A stretch of 64,000 bases of DNA. It comes from Ornithodoros turicata. Lineage: Eukaryota > Arthropoda > Arachnida > Ixodida > Argasidae. This document shows, in pieces, positions 10,660 through 22,800 of this stretch; the first letter of the stretch is position 1; every line of letters begins with the position of its first letter. The notes beneath the pieces are model-generated. The model made no database searches. It was not told where the DNA came from and saw nothing but the letters and a program-made list of their open reading frames with translations. The position numbers and the translations under genes are program-made. Location: NCBI RefSeq assembly GCF_037126465.1, contig NC_088201.1:87262273-87326272 (forward strand), in the 5' to 3' direction.

Positions 10660-11615
10660 AGGACGCTCAGTTGTATTGGAATCAACCTGGACTCAGCTCA
10701 GTAACTGCGCCATATCATTGTCGGGAGAGTAGCAGCAGAAACAACGTCGTCTCAGCATTCATATGTTCTCATTCAGGTATCTGATCAGCATTCATATTCG
10801 TACAAAACAATGTTCCATCTGCACTAAGCAATGGGTCTCCAGCTCCCATTAACTCTTCATAACCGCTATGGCTGGCTGCCACGCAGTGCGCGATCGTAAA
10901 ACGGGAAATCGTTAGCAGTCAGCAAGGATTGCATGCGCATTACTCACTATGGGTCAACAAAATAACCCGTAGATAGGGTCAAAAGTTCCACTTATCTCTC
11001 GGCTGCCATCGACGTTCCATTTGTCGGTCACCCTCACCAACTTTGAAATCCAACTTAATCCGATGTAGCTGCGTATGCAAGCGACTTTTTACGTGCACAA
11101 ATGCAACCGTGGTAATCACAAGGTCAATCTTTCACAAAGAGTTCATTAGCACTTCACACGAATAAGTCAAATTCCACAACCTCACGCATTGATAATGCAC
11201 CAAAACCACGCCTCCGCCATTTCACTTTCCCGAATGCATCAGTGTTGTCTGACGACCTACAAATGATATCAAGCGATGGTTTCGGTTTCGCATTTCTTGT
11301 AAGGCGGCAGCTTTCGTCTCTGCGTTAGGCATGTACTAGCGTAGCGATTGAAGTTTTAGTATCAGAGTGTGCGCATAACTATTATTTTCACAGAGCGATT
11401 TTTTTAAGCGACCAGGTTCGAAAAATTAATAAATGCCTAGTTCTCGCCACCAGCAAAGTATACCTTATATCTGAACGACGAATACACAGCGGTGGGCAGA
11501 AGTGTTGTCGTTTCTGCACTATCCCGTCAGCTTTGAGGTGACGTCGTACTTTGAGGTGACACTTTGTGTCTATTGAGATTTACATTGTCTTTACAGTTTC
11601 CTAGAAGATTCTAAT
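10660..11615. repeat. Dispersed repeat, copy 1 (about 955 bp)
   Basis: This segment aligns in the same orientation with 20090-20710 plus 22004-22385. Shared blocks include CATATGTTCTCATTCAGGTAT, AACCGTGGTAATCACAAGGT and GGTTTCGGTTTCGCATTT. It starts near AGGACGCT and ends near AGAAGATTCTRATATTGTTA. No open reading frame is shared, so it is probably a non-coding transposon or LTR-type fragment of unknown class. Confidence 0.75.
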
Positions 11616-11619
11616 ATTG

Positions 11620-12230
11620 TTAGGGTTGTCCCACAAAAATACCGGGTTTCTCACGCTATTTATTCTGATTTTCGAAACTGAAAATCCATCGTTCTTCAAA
11701 GAGCTCTTGTCGCAACTTTAGGTGGTTTCACCCTTTTCTGAAGAACCTTAATTGATCTCCTGTTGTTGTTCGTTTACGAGTTTAGAGGCATTCTCATATG
11801 ATCGCCACATTCTCCATTTTATTTGCATTACAAGAACCAGACCAGAATTTTCTCGGCGAAACCCCGGTTTGCGAGCGGCTCGCGTTCAACCGCGATCTGC
11901 TCATAAATTCATACGCGTTTGCATGGAGGCGACGCAGCGATATCCCACCATCGTACAAAACGCACCGTTCCCAAAAAAAAGGGAAATAATACGAGATGTC
12001 CAGAATTTTGTGAAATGAAAACTTAATTATGCAAAAATCACTGATACCGTTCAAAAATGAGGTGCCATGTGGAAACCACGCAAACGCCGTGCGTTCATGT
12101 CGGTCGAAATTGTATTTCTGTAAATGCATATCATGTTTGATCGGCGGTTTTTGTTATGCCTCAGCATAGGAGCCATGTAGGAGCAGCAGGCATAAATAAA
12201 AGAATAAGAAGGTAGTCAGTTGGGTTAGGT
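11620..12230. other. No gene recognised
   Basis: Short frames on both strands at 11750-12130 overlap each other and show no family signature. Confidence 0.3.
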
Positions 12231-12255
12231 TAGTTCATGCAGTTCAGACGGAAGT

Positions 12256-13203
12256 GTGCATTTCTTCAGGTACATACACGCACGCAACGTAGGGCCTATC
12301 ACATTCTCCGATTTTAAACATGACGGATTTCAAACCGCGCACGATGTCCAACATCAACATGTGTGTGACTGTGTTAATAGCATTAAATACCTTGGTGTCA
12401 TCCTAGACTCTCATTTGCACTGGAAGCCACATATTTCGTATATATGTTCTAAGCTTGCACGGGCAAATGGCGCACTATTCAGGGCGCGACAGGTACTCTC
12501 AGTTCCTATTCTCAGAACTTTATATTTTGTAATTTTTCAATGTCATTTGTTATACTGTGTAGAGTCATGGGGGCATACCTATCAGTCTTATCTGAACCCA
12601 GTTGAAGTTCTACAAAATCGTGCAGTCCGTATTATATCCAATACATATCCGAGGATCTCTTGTTCTAGTCTGTATCAACCATTAGGCATTCTGCCATTTA
12701 ATCTTTTATGCTTTGAGAGAACTGTATTGATGATAAAAAATTGCATTATGAATGAGGGAGCTGTTGCTGGAGTAAGGCTTACATCTGTTACACGCACGAG
12801 CCGTGCTATGTTGGAACACCACTTTAATGTTGCGCAGTTCTCGAATATATATGGTAAGCGTCTTCTGCGACACCAAGGAGTTATCAAGTGGAACTCTCTG
12901 CCTCTGTATGTTATAATGTCCAACAATTTAAAATTAGCTGTGCGAAGGTTCCTACTGAATAAGTGTTAGTATTACTGTTTCTTGCTATAAGTGTTAGTTG
13001 GTATGATTACGTTTTTATGTTTGCTGTCGACTGGATGTCGGTAGCTTGGCACTGACATTTGACTGTTGCTGCTGTTGAACATTGTTACTGTATTTTTTGC
13101 TCTCTTTACCGGATCGTACTAGCCTTAGGCTATGATCCGTATGGATTATGCAGTTATGTTGTTTAAAGCATGTGTCAAAAAAAGTAATAATAAAAAAAAA
13201 ACA
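12256..13203 (+). mobile_element. 5'-truncated LINE (CR1/L2-like RT C-terminus)
   Basis: An uninterrupted frame (12256-12969) encodes the post-catalytic part of a non-LTR reverse transcriptase: IKYLGVILDSHLHWKPHI (the LG..+D..L.W..HI signature), then LYFVIFQCHLLYCVESWG and VEVLQNRAVRIISN. The FADD active site lies upstream of the preserved portion, so the copy is dead on arrival by 5' truncation, the usual outcome of target-primed reverse transcription. After the stop, about 230 bp of 3' UTR ends in a TAATAATAAAAAAAAAA tail at about 13187-13202. The intact frame suggests a young insertion. The exact clade was not determined. Confidence 0.7.
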
Positions 13204-13489
13204 TTTACTTTCCATATACACCATGCTGGTGGTCTCAGGTAGGGATACCGCTTGCCGTCTTTTCAACTCAATTGGATCATATTTGCCTACGTCGTCTCTC
13301 GTTCTGAGTTAGAGAAAAAAATATTTCATACCATTAGGCAACAGTTTGTCTTCATTTTAATGTTCTCACTAGGCTTTAGACGATATTTTTAGACATCGTT
13401 TGATTCGAAATTTAAAACACAAATCACCCACTGCACACGCGGGGAACTCTGCGGGTCGTAACACTCAGATTGTGGCGTTTCTTTTGCAG

Positions 13490-15769
13490 TTGAGACACAC
13501 TGAAGAGTTTCAGCAAAAAGAGTCTGCGAAAAAGCAGAGGACGCTAGACAGCTCAGTGGCCATTTTCCGCAAGGAAGTTGTAAAAGGGACCATGAAATGA
13601 TTTTCGAGAAATCTGAGTACCCTGCAGGAAACCGTTCTCATGATCCATCCCTATCGTACACACATCGACTTTTGGCCGTATTCAGTACAACGGGGGCGCA
13701 GTTATCAGACAAAAATAGCAGGGCGTGACCGCTGGATATATGCCTTCGAAGTGGGCTTACGTCATCGCCATCCAATCCTCTCAGCCAACTGTGAACGACG
13801 AGGAGGACACACCCCGCCGGACCACGTGGGTGCATGGTTTCGGTTTGGACAACAACGACGTTGTATGTCTCCCGTCGAAATCACTTGAAATATGGCGAAA
13901 GGCAAATTATCAGCAATGGAGGAAGAGGTTATGCGACACACACAGCGTCTATGGATCGTTTGGTACGCAGCAGCTCATAAAACGTCACCGACGAAGGTAT
14001 GTTCTGACGAAGATGAAGTTAAAAGGGGAAAACGCGCTCTGGTAACCATGCTGACAATCAACGGCTATATTACATTTCTCGTAGGATTCTGTGTAAACGG
14101 TTAGTTACAATCTTGTCTCCAAGTCAAATTAAAACATATTTCATGACGAAATATACAAGCTTGTTTGAAAATTTCGCACTTTGCTCACAAAAGCCCGTCC
14201 GCGAATCGGCAACATGTTCTGTGTATTATGTCACGGCCAGTTCGCCTCGGAAGCGGGCCGTAGCAGCTGCTGTTCACGCCTGTGGTAAATATCGAATATT
14301 TTCCATATTTGTACGATTTTCAACTTCATATATCACAGAGTGAATGCTTTAGTACAGGGGAACTAATTAAAAATGATCGTGTGCTTGTCAAATATCGTTT
14401 CATGGTCCCTTTAAGGAGACGAATCTTCCACCATCGGATATTCTCAGCAGAAGTTTAATAGACTTTTGGCTGAGATAGTTGCCGCGGAGGGTTGCCTTTA
14501 AATATAACCCAGGGGATTGGATCCAGGCGGCTCGTTTAACTTTTAATGCTACAAATTAACTTAATCTCCCCAAGACCATCGGCAGAACATTGGACTAGTT
14601 TGCGAAAAAGCACATTGAGCCAGCACTGTCAAATGAAATGGCTGCTGCGCCTGATGGAGGACTGCATTTTGACGCTGCACGCTGACATGTGGTCCAGCCA
14701 CACATGGGACGCTATCATCGGTATTAAAGTACAGTACGCGAACAAGGAGTGGAATACCACGCTAGCCTTCAAATATTTCGTTGAACACCCCACGGGAGAA
14801 AGTATCCGCCGTGCTTTTCAAGAGGCGTTGGCAGAACGAGATGTCAAGAAGGAAAAAAATGGCTGCGTCGTAGCGGATAACGCGTCCAATATGAGCAAAG
14901 CCTTTAACATGGCGGCTTTGTTCTCAGATACTTGGCGCCTTAACGACGACGATGATACAGTACAAAGCTCAGAGGACCGCCCCGCAAACGAAGTATCAGT
15001 CAGCGCAGCCCTCAACCCCAGCAGAAGGGTTCGGTACGCAGCTCACACGCTTCGGCTGGCTGTGAACGGAGCCCTATGAGAAGTCCATCAAGTCCAACCA
15101 CTCCTTACTGTTGTCAACAAGGTTGTCAACTGCTCCAGAAGGTTGCACTTCCTCACAGCTGAACTCAAAACAGCAATGTCTAGAAGACCTGGTTCAGCGG
15201 TGCGGCACGCGGTGGAACTCCATCCGTGTAGCCCTTGATAGCCTCACCGAGGTAATTAGTTTTCCGTAATGCTAATTGCTTGTGATGTACGTAGTCTAGG
15301 TTTTCTTATTTGCTAAACTTAAGCTGAGTGAGAATTGAACATATGTGGCTCTGAACTTATGTGCCGCGGATACGATTTGCGTCAAAAGCGAAGGGTGGAC
15401 GACCACGAACCGATATAACGTAAGCGTGAAAAAAGAAAAAAAAAAGAGAAAAATGTTGAGTTGACGTTCAAATTTGAAGCTGAATAAGCTAAACTGTCTG
15501 AAAATGAACTCAATGCAATGTTTCTCAAGCAAGGTTTCTCGTCACTCGACACGATCCTACAGGAGCACGACGAAAGTCATTCTAGCAGAGCAATCAACAT
15601 GATTCCACCGGTGGTAACCTTACAGCGGCTCAGAGAGCTTCGCGAACTGCTGAAGCCGTTTGGCCTTGCTACAGACCGACTCCAGGGTGACGGAATAACG
15701 TCGTGCACGCTACACTTGTGCATTGCGACATGCTGTATCAGCGCTGATAATCAGATTTGCGAAGAGTAA
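13490..15769 (+). pseudogene. hAT transposase remnant, interrupted
   Basis: Pieces of one hAT-type transposase lie in order on the plus strand. Positions 13490-13580 follow a TTTTGCAG acceptor and read LRHTEEFQQKESAKKQRTLD, as in the BED-finger-to-linker region. Positions 14546-15079 carry LHADMWSSHTWDAIIGIKVQ (first catalytic Asp region of the RNase H fold) and GCVVADNASNMSKAF (second). Positions 15095-15250 include a frameshifted NKVVNCSRRLHFLTAELKTA block. Positions 15518-15769 hold LRELRELLKPFGLATDRLQG, the L..LL.PF...T..LQ motif. Stops and frame changes separate the blocks, and a TIR element splits the first from the rest. The C-terminal dimerisation region (hAT-C) is not seen. Confidence 0.6.
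13583..14412. mobile_element. TIR element inserted in the hAT remnant
   Basis: Left AAAGGGACCATGAAATGATT and right AATATCGTTTCATGGTCCCTTT are inverted repeats (15 bp perfect, about 25 bp with mismatches). The right end adjoins TTAA; the left side has TGTA, so the target site is uncertain or mutated. It interrupts the transposase frame and is therefore younger than that gene. Internal open frames (for example 13640-14045) have no recognised product. Confidence 0.65.
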
Positions 15770-15861
15770 GTTAGTGCGAAAGATCTTCGTGTACAGTGCT
15801 GGACGAAAGTTTACGGAACTCGTGCGGCCGGCGCATTCCTTCCTAACACTGAAAAAAAAAA

Positions 15862-15989
15862 GGTGGCGTCACGACTCCCTTAAGGGAGTAAATAGCTTGG
15901 CCCAAGGAACACTCCCTTTTGGAGTAAAAGTTACACCCCCTAAGGGGAGTAACATGCTACTCCATTTTGTGGGGTGTAACCGTGACACC
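15862..15989. mobile_element. Short MITE with ACTCCC/GGGAGT palindromes, copy 1
   Basis: Ends GGTGGCGTCACGACTCC and GGGGTGTAACCGTGACACC are imperfect inverted repeats. The 128-bp body is made of short palindromic words such as CTCCCTTAAGGGAG and ACTCCCTTTTGGAGT. A related copy lies at 16338-16464. Confidence 0.6.
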
Positions 15990-16337
15990 CATTGCAGTAG
16001 CTGTACCAACACCACCAAGGGGGGTCAGGCCAGCACCTGCAGATGTTATCCTGACGACCTCCTTCGGTATGGTCCAAAGGGAGTTCCCTTAATACCGGAT
16101 AAGGTATGCACACTGCCTCCGCTGTGGGAAAAGCGCTCTTTGAGTAGGAAATCCTGCCTTTTTTTTTCTGTTCTTAGAGCAAACGTGAGAGAGAGGAGCA
16201 AAGAAAAGTGACGCTGCCGCTTATACCAGCAAGAGGGAACGCCCGCGTGGATTAACCCGATAGGGTTCTACTACTGTCGTTCTACCAGCTTGAGTAGGAA
16301 TTCCTACTTGGAAAGGATTTCCGCTCTGAGAAAAAAT

Positions 16338-16464
16338 GGTGTCGTCACAACTCCTTTAGGGGAATAAATGGCTTGTCCCGTAGAACACTCCCTTTTGGAG
16401 TAAAACTTACACCCTCCAAAGGGAGTTCCACTTTACTCCATTTCCCAGGAGTAACCATGACACC
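16338..16464. mobile_element. Short MITE with ACTCCC/GGGAGT palindromes, copy 2
   Basis: It starts GGTGTCGTCACAACTCC and ends GGAGTAACCATGACACC, and shares the CACTCCCTTTTGGAGTAAAA core with the copy at 15862. It has the same orientation and similar length (127 bp). Non-coding. Confidence 0.6.
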
Positions 16465-16469
16465 AGTTA

Positions 16470-18460
16470 CAGGCATCATGCAGACACCATGAAACAGATT
16501 TATGCCAGTGCCTCTGCAGCGGCCTTTGGAATCATCTGTGAAATTTCTGATTTCGGAATATCTGTGCATCCGCTTATAAGCAACTCGCATTAGTAGATAA
16601 TCCATGTGGATGGCAAACGAATGGAAGTGTTATGACAGTGTACAAAATGTAGGGGGTGTGGTATCTCCATCTAAGAAATCGGTAGTCCCACGGAACAACT
16701 CACTAGAAAAGAAAACATCCTAGCTTCCCTCAGTAACCTTCATTGGGAAATACTCTCGAACGCGGTAACTCCGGGATAAGTATTCGACGTAATTAGTGTG
16801 TCAGAAGGTCACATTTCACGATGTGCTCTCACGTAACCGTGAGAACTTCAACTGAGGGAATTAGTGCAAAACCATGGAATATATAACAAAAATGATGCAA
16901 TATATGGATGGCTGCGCTGTAGTACACAAGTTTATAACTCGAAAGTCACTGTACGAGAAGGAGGGTGATGTTACACATCACTTCAATTCAAACAAAATTA
17001 GTTTAGACAACGCTACCGTTTATAAGAAAAACGCAATGAAAACAGCCTTCTTTGGCGGCAGCGAATGGATTCACAGGAAGCAACGACAGGCGTCATCCAA
17101 TGAGACAGCAGGAAAAGCACGCGTATACCTATTGTGGGCGTGTGGATTTGGAACGGATCCGATCGTAGAGTATCGTACATGCCCGGCATGATGCGCACTG
17201 CTGCATTTGTCAATGCCGATTCAATGAATTATAGCCCACAACAGTTATCGCCAATGTTCCAATGATGATATTTATCTCCACTTCCTTTGGACAGTGACGC
17301 CAGTCCGCTTCGCAACGCGCACAATGTTTATCACGGGGACTGCTCCATAACGTGGCACGCGCGTGCACGCGCAGCATGGGCTAAAAATACCCATGCACGA
17401 CCTGAAACGACGTTCACTACTGAGCGCCAAAGCAAAAAACAAAACAAAAAAGAGTCCGGTATAATTTCGATTGTAGCTCCGTAACGGAATCAAAGGTTTG
17501 AATTATGATAAGTACGAAATTAACATAGCGTGTAACGTAATTTGAAGTGAACTTTTTGTATTTTAATGCATGGGGGTCAACGCTTGCGCAATTAGTGGTG
17601 CCTTCGACCGAAGTCCCATAGCAGATAGCGCTGACTGCTGAAACGGCCAAAACGTCTCTGTCCGCTTCCCGTCCACGCAACACTGCACTGGGTTCTACAT
17701 TCAACCGCTCACAGTCGGGTTAAACCTGCGCGAACCTTCTTTTGCGGCATGTTTCGTGCATCCGCTAGTTCGGCGGTATACGCGGGTCTACTTTCCCTTT
17801 GAGCACTGATACCCTAAAAGGGACTTTCTCGACTTGAAGCATCGTTGGTTTGGTTTGATATCGTCTATACGACGTCGGCCGAACAACATGAATATCAGGT
17901 GAGTCACGCTCTATGCTAAAACTGGAAGAAACGTGCGCACCCATACGCAGTTCGTTTGGTATCGTCGTAGTGATCTGTGATCCTATTCCAGAACCGGAGT
18001 GTATCAACAACTCGACGGGTCTCGAAAGGTCAGGCCGGACAGCGGGTTCGGCAGTTCGAAGTGTCTATATACCAATTCCATTGTCACGAACTATTTAAAT
18101 GTCCAGGCGTGAGAGCACACCGCACGTGAGGCCGAATCGTTCTACAGGTATTTTCTTTTATCTGACTCGTCTCTCTTGCAGTGATTTCCTGGACGTGCGG
18201 AATACAGTTCACCGACCATATACCTGCAGACCATCACAGTCGTGACTTTGTTTCCCATTCTGTAATAAATCTGTTACGCTGTTACTGACGGAAAACAATG
18301 CTAAACGTCGAAAGACAAGTTCCGATAACAAAAACACAAACAAAATTGTGTGCATTGAAAAATCGGGGTTGCGTCCCGAAGCTGTTTAGCATAATATATT
18401 GGGTTGTTCGCTGTACCGGTGGAGAGTACGCGTGATTATAAACCGAAATTATGCATCTGA
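16470..18460. other. No gene recognised
   Basis: Only short frames occur here. The longest, 16874-17191 on the plus strand, is hydrophilic with no known motif and no splice context. No transposon ends were recognised. Confidence 0.3.
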
Positions 18461-18461
18461 T

Positions 18462-18873
18462 CAGGGTGTCTACCAACCTGGAAAACCTGGAAAACAGGGA
18501 ATAGTCAGGGAATTTTGATGTGACTGGAAAAGTCAGGAAATTGTCAGGGAATTTGGCTAAAAAGCAGCTGAAGTCAGGGAAAATCGCAGGCAAGTGTCGT
18601 GATGATGCGCGGCGAATCGCGAGTGCCGACTGGGGTTGAGAGGCGATGCCGCAGCAACGTTACTGCGAGTAGCAGTTCACCAGTATGACAAGCTCTGACG
18701 CAGAATAGTAGGGTAGCCTTAACAAATGGTCCGTTTTATGTTGGATCTGGTATCAAAACGTATGAGCAGGCACCAAGTTCCCTTTTGTTTTTGTCAAGGA
18801 ATTCGCTTGAAATAGTCAGTGAAAACCTGGAAAAGTCAGGGAATTTGAAGGCTGCGGTTTGGTAGACACCCTG
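18462..18873. mobile_element. hAT-type MITE (CAGGGTGTCTACCAACC ends)
   Basis: Left CAGGGTGTCTACCAACCTGG and right TTTGGTAGACACCCTG form terminal inverted repeats, and CCTGGAAAA/GTCAGGGAATTT motifs repeat inward from each end. Such ends are widespread in animal non-autonomous hAT elements. The flanking octamers CATCTGAT and GTTTTTCT do not match, so the target duplication is lost or the ends are slightly different. There is no coding sequence. Confidence 0.65.
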
Positions 18874-18879
18874 GTTTTT

Positions 18880-19840
18880 CTCAGTTCCGTGTCACATTCC
18901 ACTGGACAGTCGCTTATTGATGCTTGCTATTGGAAAGCGTCACTTTGTGCGGCAGTGTGAACGGAAAATCATAACGCGAAAGTGCGGTATACTCTAGTTG
19001 CCCAAAATGACGTCAGGCATTTTCATCACGGGACGGTGACTTTCCCACTGCCGCACAATGCCCGTCCTATTTTTTCCATTTACTCGCTCATTCGCCGATA
19101 CACCAGGAATGTTTCTCTGCCAGCAGGAACAAAAACAAAAGGAACGAGTGCCAGGAGACTTATTTACATAACCGATTTGTAAGGTCGCTTCTTTACGCTC
19201 TGGAACCAACCTCTACAACGCACCTGCTTTGAAGCGATGCAAACCCAACAGCACGAGAGGGTCAAGGTCAACTCTCATTTTCTATCCCTTACGGATGCCA
19301 TCCAAGTGCAGCGCCACAGAGCCCACAACTCCAAATACAACGCTGAACCCTCCCCGCAACACCACACCTACTCTGAAGCAACGCGAAACTAAAAGCTCGA
19401 GCGCGCCAAGATCACACACCTCCCCTGCTCCTCTTTTTTAGAATTGGTGTTTACATCGCGAGACAACCCTGCTGCTTGTCATTCATCCAAGTGCAGCTCC
19501 GCCCGGACGACCGAGACCCCGACCCCAAAACCCGAACACAACGCAGAACTGCACACACTCCTCTCAATCCCACCCGCCAGAAGCAAGGTCACGCATACAA
19601 CTGGGGTCTTCCCGCCACTACCGGTACACTCAGATTATCAAAGCACACGAGAACAGGTACACTGAAAATGGTCTATCATTCATGTCTAGTCGACGCATAC
19701 TTCTATGGGCAGTTGTAGGCACCCCTCCCCCCCACCCACCCACGACTAATGCCAAACCCTAAAACGCCGATCTCAACTTCGTTGAAAAATTCGTCGCCGA
19801 AAAATTCGTTGAAAGGGCTTCAAGTTCAAAATCTGATCTT
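18880..19840. other. Low-complexity, CA/CCC-rich DNA without a gene
   Basis: Open frames at 19229-19718 are proline, threonine and serine rich because of C-rich low-complexity DNA (including CCCCCCCACCCACCC near 19730), with no motif or splice structure. I regard them as non-coding. Confidence 0.35.
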
Positions 19841-19849
19841 CACACACAA

Positions 19850-20025
19850 GTCAACATGAAACTCAGCATCAAATCATTACTCGTCACTCAAAATTGATGT
19901 CACCATCTCATCATTGTTCATAATTCAACATAAAATACAAATTCACATCACATCATTACCCATCATTCAACATCAAACTCAACATCACATCACATTGCCA
20001 ACGACTCAACATCACATCATTCTGA
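19850..20025. repeat. Degenerate CAACATCACATCA repeat tract
   Basis: Variants of CATCA, CAACATCACATCA and CAACATCAAACTC recur across the segment, giving a C/A/T-rich microsatellite-like tract. It sits just left of dispersed-repeat copy 2. Confidence 0.75.
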
Positions 20026-20089
20026 GCGACGGTTGGTGAATGATGTCTGTGATGGCCATCTGAATTCGCCGACCTATGCGTAGGACGCT

Positions 20090-22385
20090 GTTATAATGGA
20101 GCGTTCAACCTGGACTCAGCACGGTAACTGCGTCATATCGCTGCCGTGAGAGTAACAACGGAAACAACAGCGTCTCGGTATTCATATGTTCTCATTCAGG
20201 TATATGATCACTATTCATACTCATACAAAACAATGTTATCTTTGCACTGACAATGGCATGAATCTCCTACTCCCATTAACTCTTCATAACTTTTATGGCT
20301 GGCTGCCACGCAGCAACTCAAGTGCGCGACCGAGAACGGGAATTTTTTAACAATCAGCAAGGATTGCATGCGCATTGCTCACTATGGGTCAACAAAATAA
20401 CGCCCAGAGTGGGCCACAAGTTCCACTTACCACTCGGTTGCCCTCGACGCTCCATTTGTTCGGTCACCCTCGGCAACTTTGAAATCCAACTTAATCCGCT
20501 GTATCTGTGTACGCTAGCGACTTTGTACGTGCACAAATATAACCGTGGTAATCACAAGGTCAATCTTTCACAAAGAGTTCATTTTCACTTCACACAAATA
20601 ACTCAAAGTCCACAAACTCATGCATTGGTAATGTACCATAACCCCTGCCCGGCTGCTCCGCCATTCAATTTTCCCCAATGCATCAGTGTTGCCTGACGAC
20701 ATACGAATGACAAGGGGATGAAACTCGCGAGTTCCTTTGCGGACTAAAGTGAGGCGCTGCGAGCTTTTCGCGTCATCAAACGTCATGAAACGTCAAAATT
20801 TTAACGTCGAAGCGCGAGTTCTCTACCGAGAGCATCCCATTGGCTCCTGCGGCCGCTCCCCTGGTATGCGAGCGCTCATTGGTCGGTTTGAAATTATAAC
20901 CTTTTCGTGGCGCGGGAAAGCGGGCACCGCCGTGTCTGGGGTGCCGGAGCAGTTCGCCGTAAAGTTTCGAAATATGGTGCAGCAGGGACGCACGCAAAGC
21001 ATCTTTGCCGGTACCGCTTTGGATGGCTTTTAGTGCCCGTCGATACCGACTCTGCAAAACTCGAATCCTCTTGGATACTTCTGCAAGTAAATTCAGTGAT
21101 AGATAAGTGGAAGGCGCAGGTCTGCTTCGCTTGCTTGGCGCGACAACGATTCAAGGAGGATCAATACTGTGTTTTTCCACTCGATGGCAGGTAAGTCAGT
21201 TCCTATTCCATTCTGCCGCTTAGCGTAGCATAGCATAGCACCGCACCTGTGGCATATACTCAGCATTTCGGCCGGTAGAATTTTTAGTTTTCACGTTTTC
21301 TGATCCCTGTTCTGGTCTTTCTTGCTCAGGTATCAACTAGGTACTGCTCAACTCATATCTGCTTCAGAAAAGCATCGGCATGGACGCAATAGAATGGATA
21401 TGCCACTCTGAGTGGTTGGAACATCATCTTTTGGCTTAGCAGCTGCACAGGTTCCTTTGTGACGGGTCAGCCTTGACATGTGACACTATACAAGCAGCAA
21501 AGGGATATGGACATGTTACCTGTCATGCTGGATTTGTGAATATGTGTGTTTGTGCAGTGAATTTACTGATCTACTGTGAAGTCTTCCACTTGAGACATCA
21601 GCTAACAGTGAATGTGAAGTTGCTTCGGCATATTACTCGAACTTCAGAAACAATGTTCATGTCCAGTTCGTGTTTGGCGCAGATACAGAAGACTGCATAT
21701 GTGTGATTCGGAAATACCAATCCCGAAAAATAAAGCACCTTGTGCAACAGAAAGAGCCAACGCTTCCGCGTTTTATTTATTTCACTGGATGCGAACGAAA
21801 ATCTAGAACCGCCAAAGCGGGGAGAGAACAGAGGGGAAAGTGAAAGAGAACCCCTCGGCAGCGTCGCTTTACGTCACGCGTCACCCATGGAGACAAAATA
21901 AAACAAAGCAAAAAACTACTCTACCGAGGCCCAACGACTGGCCCGACGTCTGAGGTCACGTGAGTTTTTCCCGACAATAGAAATATACTATACGTTCATT
22001 CCCCGAATGATATCAAACGAGGAGCGGCGAGCTGGTATGGTTTCGGTTTCGCATTTTTTGTAAGGCGGCAGCTCTCGTCTCTACGTTAGGCATGTACCTG
22101 CGTAGTGATTGAATTTCTTAGTATCAGACTGTACGCATAACAATTATATTTACACAATGAATTTTTATTTGGGCGACCAGATTGAAAAAAATCATAAATG
22201 CCTAATTCTCGCCACCAGCAAAGTATACCTTACATCTCAGCTACGAATACACAGCGGTGGCCGAAAGTGTTGTCGTTGCTGCGCTATCCCGTCAGCATAC
22301 GTCGTACTTTGAGGTGACACTTTGTACGTTCTGTTCAGATTTTCATTGTCTATGCAGTTTCGTAGAAGATTCTGATATTGTTACG
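20090..22385. repeat. Dispersed repeat, copy 2, split by an insertion
   Basis: Positions 20090-20710 and 22004-22385 together align with copy 1 (10660-11615) in the same orientation and order. The two halves are separated by foreign DNA at 20711-22003. The interruption falls within a segment that is continuous in copy 1. Confidence 0.75.
20711..22003. mobile_element. 1.3-kb insertion with 7-bp target duplication
   Basis: It is flanked by CGAATGA at 20704-20710 and 22004-22010 (8 bp with one mismatch). Termini are (CAA)GGGGATGAAAC on the left and GTTCATTCCCC on the right, a short imperfect inverted repeat. Inside are a GC-rich block with two ATTGG (inverted CCAAT) boxes (about 20845 and 20878), an open frame 20907-21190 ending at a GCAG|GTAAGT donor, and an AATAAA at about 21729. 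The product of that frame is not recognised. It could be a transposon or a captured gene start. Confidence 0.55.
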
Positions 22386-22800
22386 CGTGTTGTTATTACG
22401 GTATGAAGCGGCGGAAAAACTGCGAAAACTAAATATCCCTTCGGTCATTTCTCATGTCAGGGGAGTGACACCTGTGAACTGGTGGTGGTAGTATGGCTAC
22501 GTGCAGTGAGACACCTCCTCTCTTTGTTTATTATACTGGGGCGGGTTGCATGATAAAGCATATGTCTTCTTAAACGGAACCAATGAACCGTCGAAGGTGA
22601 ATGTCGTCCACTTGTTGTGCTTCCGATGTGCTTAGTTTCTGTTTCGGCTCATATGCATAGCAAAATATAACGAAGGATACATTGTTTCCCGGTTGTTAAG
22701 AAAGAAAATGGCTTCAAAAAATGACTCGCTCCAAATAGGCTGTCCCACATTGTCCTGAGCAATTTTGATTGAAAAGTTGATGAAAGGATTCGGGGTTAAC

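Noticed and set aside
18462..18873. Target-site duplication for the CAGGGTGTCTACC MITE
   Set aside because: The flanking octamers do not match; only the TIRs support the call.
19229..19718. Proline/threonine-rich proteins
   Set aside because: Explained by C-rich low-complexity DNA; no motif or splice sites.
19850..20025. CRISPR-like array
   Set aside because: Units are short, degenerate and without constant spacers; a simple repeat in eukaryotic DNA.
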